Shown: positions 62,659 through 64,000 of the stretch, piece by piece
How the letters are laid out: every line of letters starts with the position of its first letter
How positions within the stretch are numbered: the first letter of the stretch is position 1
Assembly (NCBI GenBank): GCA_963738135.1
Contig: CAVTVK010000003.1
Location: 62,001-126,000 of the forward strand
Source of the DNA: Bog-473 sp963738135
GTDB taxonomy: Bacteria > Actinomycetota > Acidimicrobiia > Acidimicrobiales > RAAP-2
Direction: 5' to 3'
DNA: 64,000 nt
Notes under the pieces: generated by a model
Database searches by the model: none
Seen by the model: the letters and a program-made list of their open reading frames with translations, nothing else
What the model was told of the DNA's origin: nothing
Translations under genes and position numbers: made by a program

Positions 62659-64000
62659 ATGCTCGACTACGTCATCCGATCCGGCACGGTCATCGACGGG
62701 ACCGGGGACCCCGGCCGGTTGGCCGATGTGGGCATCCGCGATGGCCGGATCGTCGCCGTCGGAAAGGTCGACGAGGCGGGGGCGACTGAGCTCGACGCGG
62801 GCGGACTGACCGTGATGCCCGGCGTGGTCGACCCCCATACGCACTACGACGCGCAGCTCTTCTGGGACCCTCTGGCGTCCCCCTCCAACGTGCACGGCGT
62901 GACCACCGTCATCGGGGGCAACTGCGGATTCACGCTCGCCCCCATCAACGCCCAGGACGCCGACTACATCCGCCAGATGATGGCCAAGGTCGAGGGGATG
63001 CCGCTCGCCGCGCTCGAGAACGGCGTGCCGTGGAACTGGTCGAGCTTCGGGGAGTACCTCGACCGGCTGGAGGGCCGGCTCGGCGTCAATGCCGGATTCC
63101 TGGTCGGGCACTGCGCCCTGCGGCGCAAGGTCATGGGCGCAGACCGCGGCGAGGAAGTGGCGAACGACGACGAGATCGCCGCCATGCGCGCGCTGCTGGC
63201 CGAATCCCTCGCGGCGGGCGGTCTGGGGTTCTCCTCGTCCCAGTCGCGCACCCACTCCGACGGCGACGGCCGTCCCATCAGCTCGCGCTTCGCCGACCGC
63301 CGCGAGATGCTCGCCTTCTGCGAGGAAGTGGCCGCTCATGAGGGCACCACGCTCGAGTACATCACCAACGGGTGCCTGGACTCCTTCAGCCCCGAAGAGG
63401 TCGACCTGATGACCACCATGAGCCTCACCGCCCAGCGGCCGCTGAACTGGAACGTACTGACCGTCGACGCCCGCTCCGCCGACCGCATTGAGCATCAGCT
63501 CTCCGCCTCTTCAGCCGCCGCTGCCGCGGGCGGGCAGATCGTCGCCCTGACCATGCCGACACTCGTCCCCATGAACATGAGCTTCCGCACGCACTGCGCC
63601 CTTTTTCTCATCCCGGGGTGGGGCGATGTGATGGGGCTCCCCGAGGCGGAGCGCATGCGCCAGCTGGCCGATCCCGCCGTGCGGGCCCTTCTGGACGAGC
63701 GGGCGCACAGCAAGGAGGCCGGCGTCTTCCGCGGCCTGGCCCGCTGGGGAACCTACGTGATCGGTGACACCTACGCAGAGGCCAACGAGGGGTGCGCGTT
63801 CCGCCGCGTGGCCGACGTCGCCGCCGAGCGGGGGACGGCACCCTTCGACACCCTCCTCGACATCGTGCTGGCCGACGATCTGCGCACCGTGCTGTGGCCC
63901 AACACCGACGACGGCGAAGAGGCCACCTGGGCGCTGCGGGCCGAGATCTGGAGCGACCCCCGCGCCATGGTGGGCGGCTCCGATGCCGGCGCGCACCTCG
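62659..64000 (+). CDS. N-acyl-D-amino-acid deacylase-family amidohydrolase (partial)
   Basis: At least 447 residues, cut by the window edge. It starts MLDYVIRSGTVIDGTGDPGR, the usual N-terminal strand pair of D-aminoacylase/dihydroorotase-like amidohydrolases. Metal site: VDPHTHYDAQLFWDP (H-x-H) and VIGGNCGFTLAP, whose Cys is a ligand in D-aminoacylases. Further on, LVGHCALRRKVMG, GGLGFSSSQSRTHSDGDGRP and MVGGSDAGAHL with the catalytic Asp. It removes the acyl group from N-acyl-D-amino acids or a related amide. GGAGG five bases before ATG 62659 fixes the start. Family length is about 530-580 residues, so about 100 are missing. Confidence 0.88.
   Translation, partial: MLDYVIRSGTVIDGTGDPGRLADVGIRDGRIVAVGKVDEAGATELDAGGLTVMPGVVDPHTHYDAQLFWDPLASPSNVHGVTTVIGGNCGFTLAPINAQDADYIRQMMAKVEGMPLAALENGVPWNWSSFGEYLDRLEGRLGVNAGFLVGHCALRRKVMGADRGEEVANDDEIAAMRALLAESLAAGGLGFSSSQSRTHSDGDGRPISSRFADRREMLAFCEEVAAHEGTTLEYITNGCLDSFSPEEVDLMTTMSLTAQRPLNWNVLTVDARSADRIEHQLSASSAAAAAGGQIVALTMPTLVPMNMSFRTHCALFLIPGWGDVMGLPEAERMRQLADPAVRALLDERAHSKEAGVFRGLARWGTYVIGDTYAEANEGCAFRRVADVAAERGTAPFDTLLDIVLADDLRTVLWPNTDDGEEATWALRAEIWSDPRAMVGGSDAGAHL

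Overview
The window is high-GC chromosomal DNA with dense, mostly Shine-Dalgarno-led genes. The gene content points to an actinobacterium: a DevS/DevR-like two-component pair, LAxTG-type sortase sorting signals, several class III nucleotide cyclases fused to ATPase/TPR or alpha/beta-hydrolase modules, a mycobacterial-type DapB-like oxidoreductase and a D-aminoacylase-family amidohydrolase. The beta-propeller repeats built on YWLVASDGG and the DUF4012 protein would fit Acidimicrobiia or a related lineage, but the class is an inference.

Layout. 0-5 kb: small membrane proteins, a DUF1206 protein, a stand-alone cyclic-nucleotide-binding protein, an IS110 remnant that runs into a tetranucleotide microsatellite, an oxidoreductase and a deleted integrase. 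5-14 kb: three class III cyclases, two with ATPase-TPR tails and one fused to an alpha/beta hydrolase. 14-25 kb: a decayed PPK2, DegV, two large secreted beta-propeller proteins, an IS110 C-terminal scrap, a fourth cyclase and gene-poor DNA with a dispersed repeat and tRNA-like scraps. 25.8-30 kb: a glycosyltransferase, a membrane protein, a second cyclic-nucleotide-binding protein, a metallophosphoesterase and a truncated amidohydrolase. 30-44.5 kb: MFS transporter and a minus-strand exopolysaccharide locus (undecaprenyl-phosphate sugar transferase, GT39-like, GT2, GT4, O-antigen ligase, Wzz/BY-kinase, flippase, tandem hydrolase), headed by a small LAFTG surface protein. 44.6-48.7 kb: DUF4012 protein and a secreted GH26-like glycosidase preceded by a cyclic-di-GMP-I riboswitch. 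48.8-56 kb: DevS/DevR pair, degenerate GGDEF protein, RNase D, acyl-CoA synthetase, aldo/keto reductase. 56-60.2 kb: three surface proteins, the largest with seven CX13C repeats and a LASTG sorting signal (chaplin-like architecture). 60.4-64 kb: dCTP deaminase, an unknown gene and a D-aminoacylase-like gene cut by the window edge.

How it fits together. Two themes stand out. One is cyclic-nucleotide signalling: four class III cyclases, two solitary cyclic-nucleotide-binding proteins, a c-di-GMP riboswitch and a degenerate GGDEF protein. The other is cell-surface construction: an exopolysaccharide locus, sortase substrates and chaplin-like repeats. The riboswitch on the glycosidase gene ties c-di-GMP to the matrix theme. 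Nine otherwise good genes carry single-base indels, mostly +1. Either the sequence has residual indel errors or these genes are decaying, so several entries give a joined gene model with the shift position.
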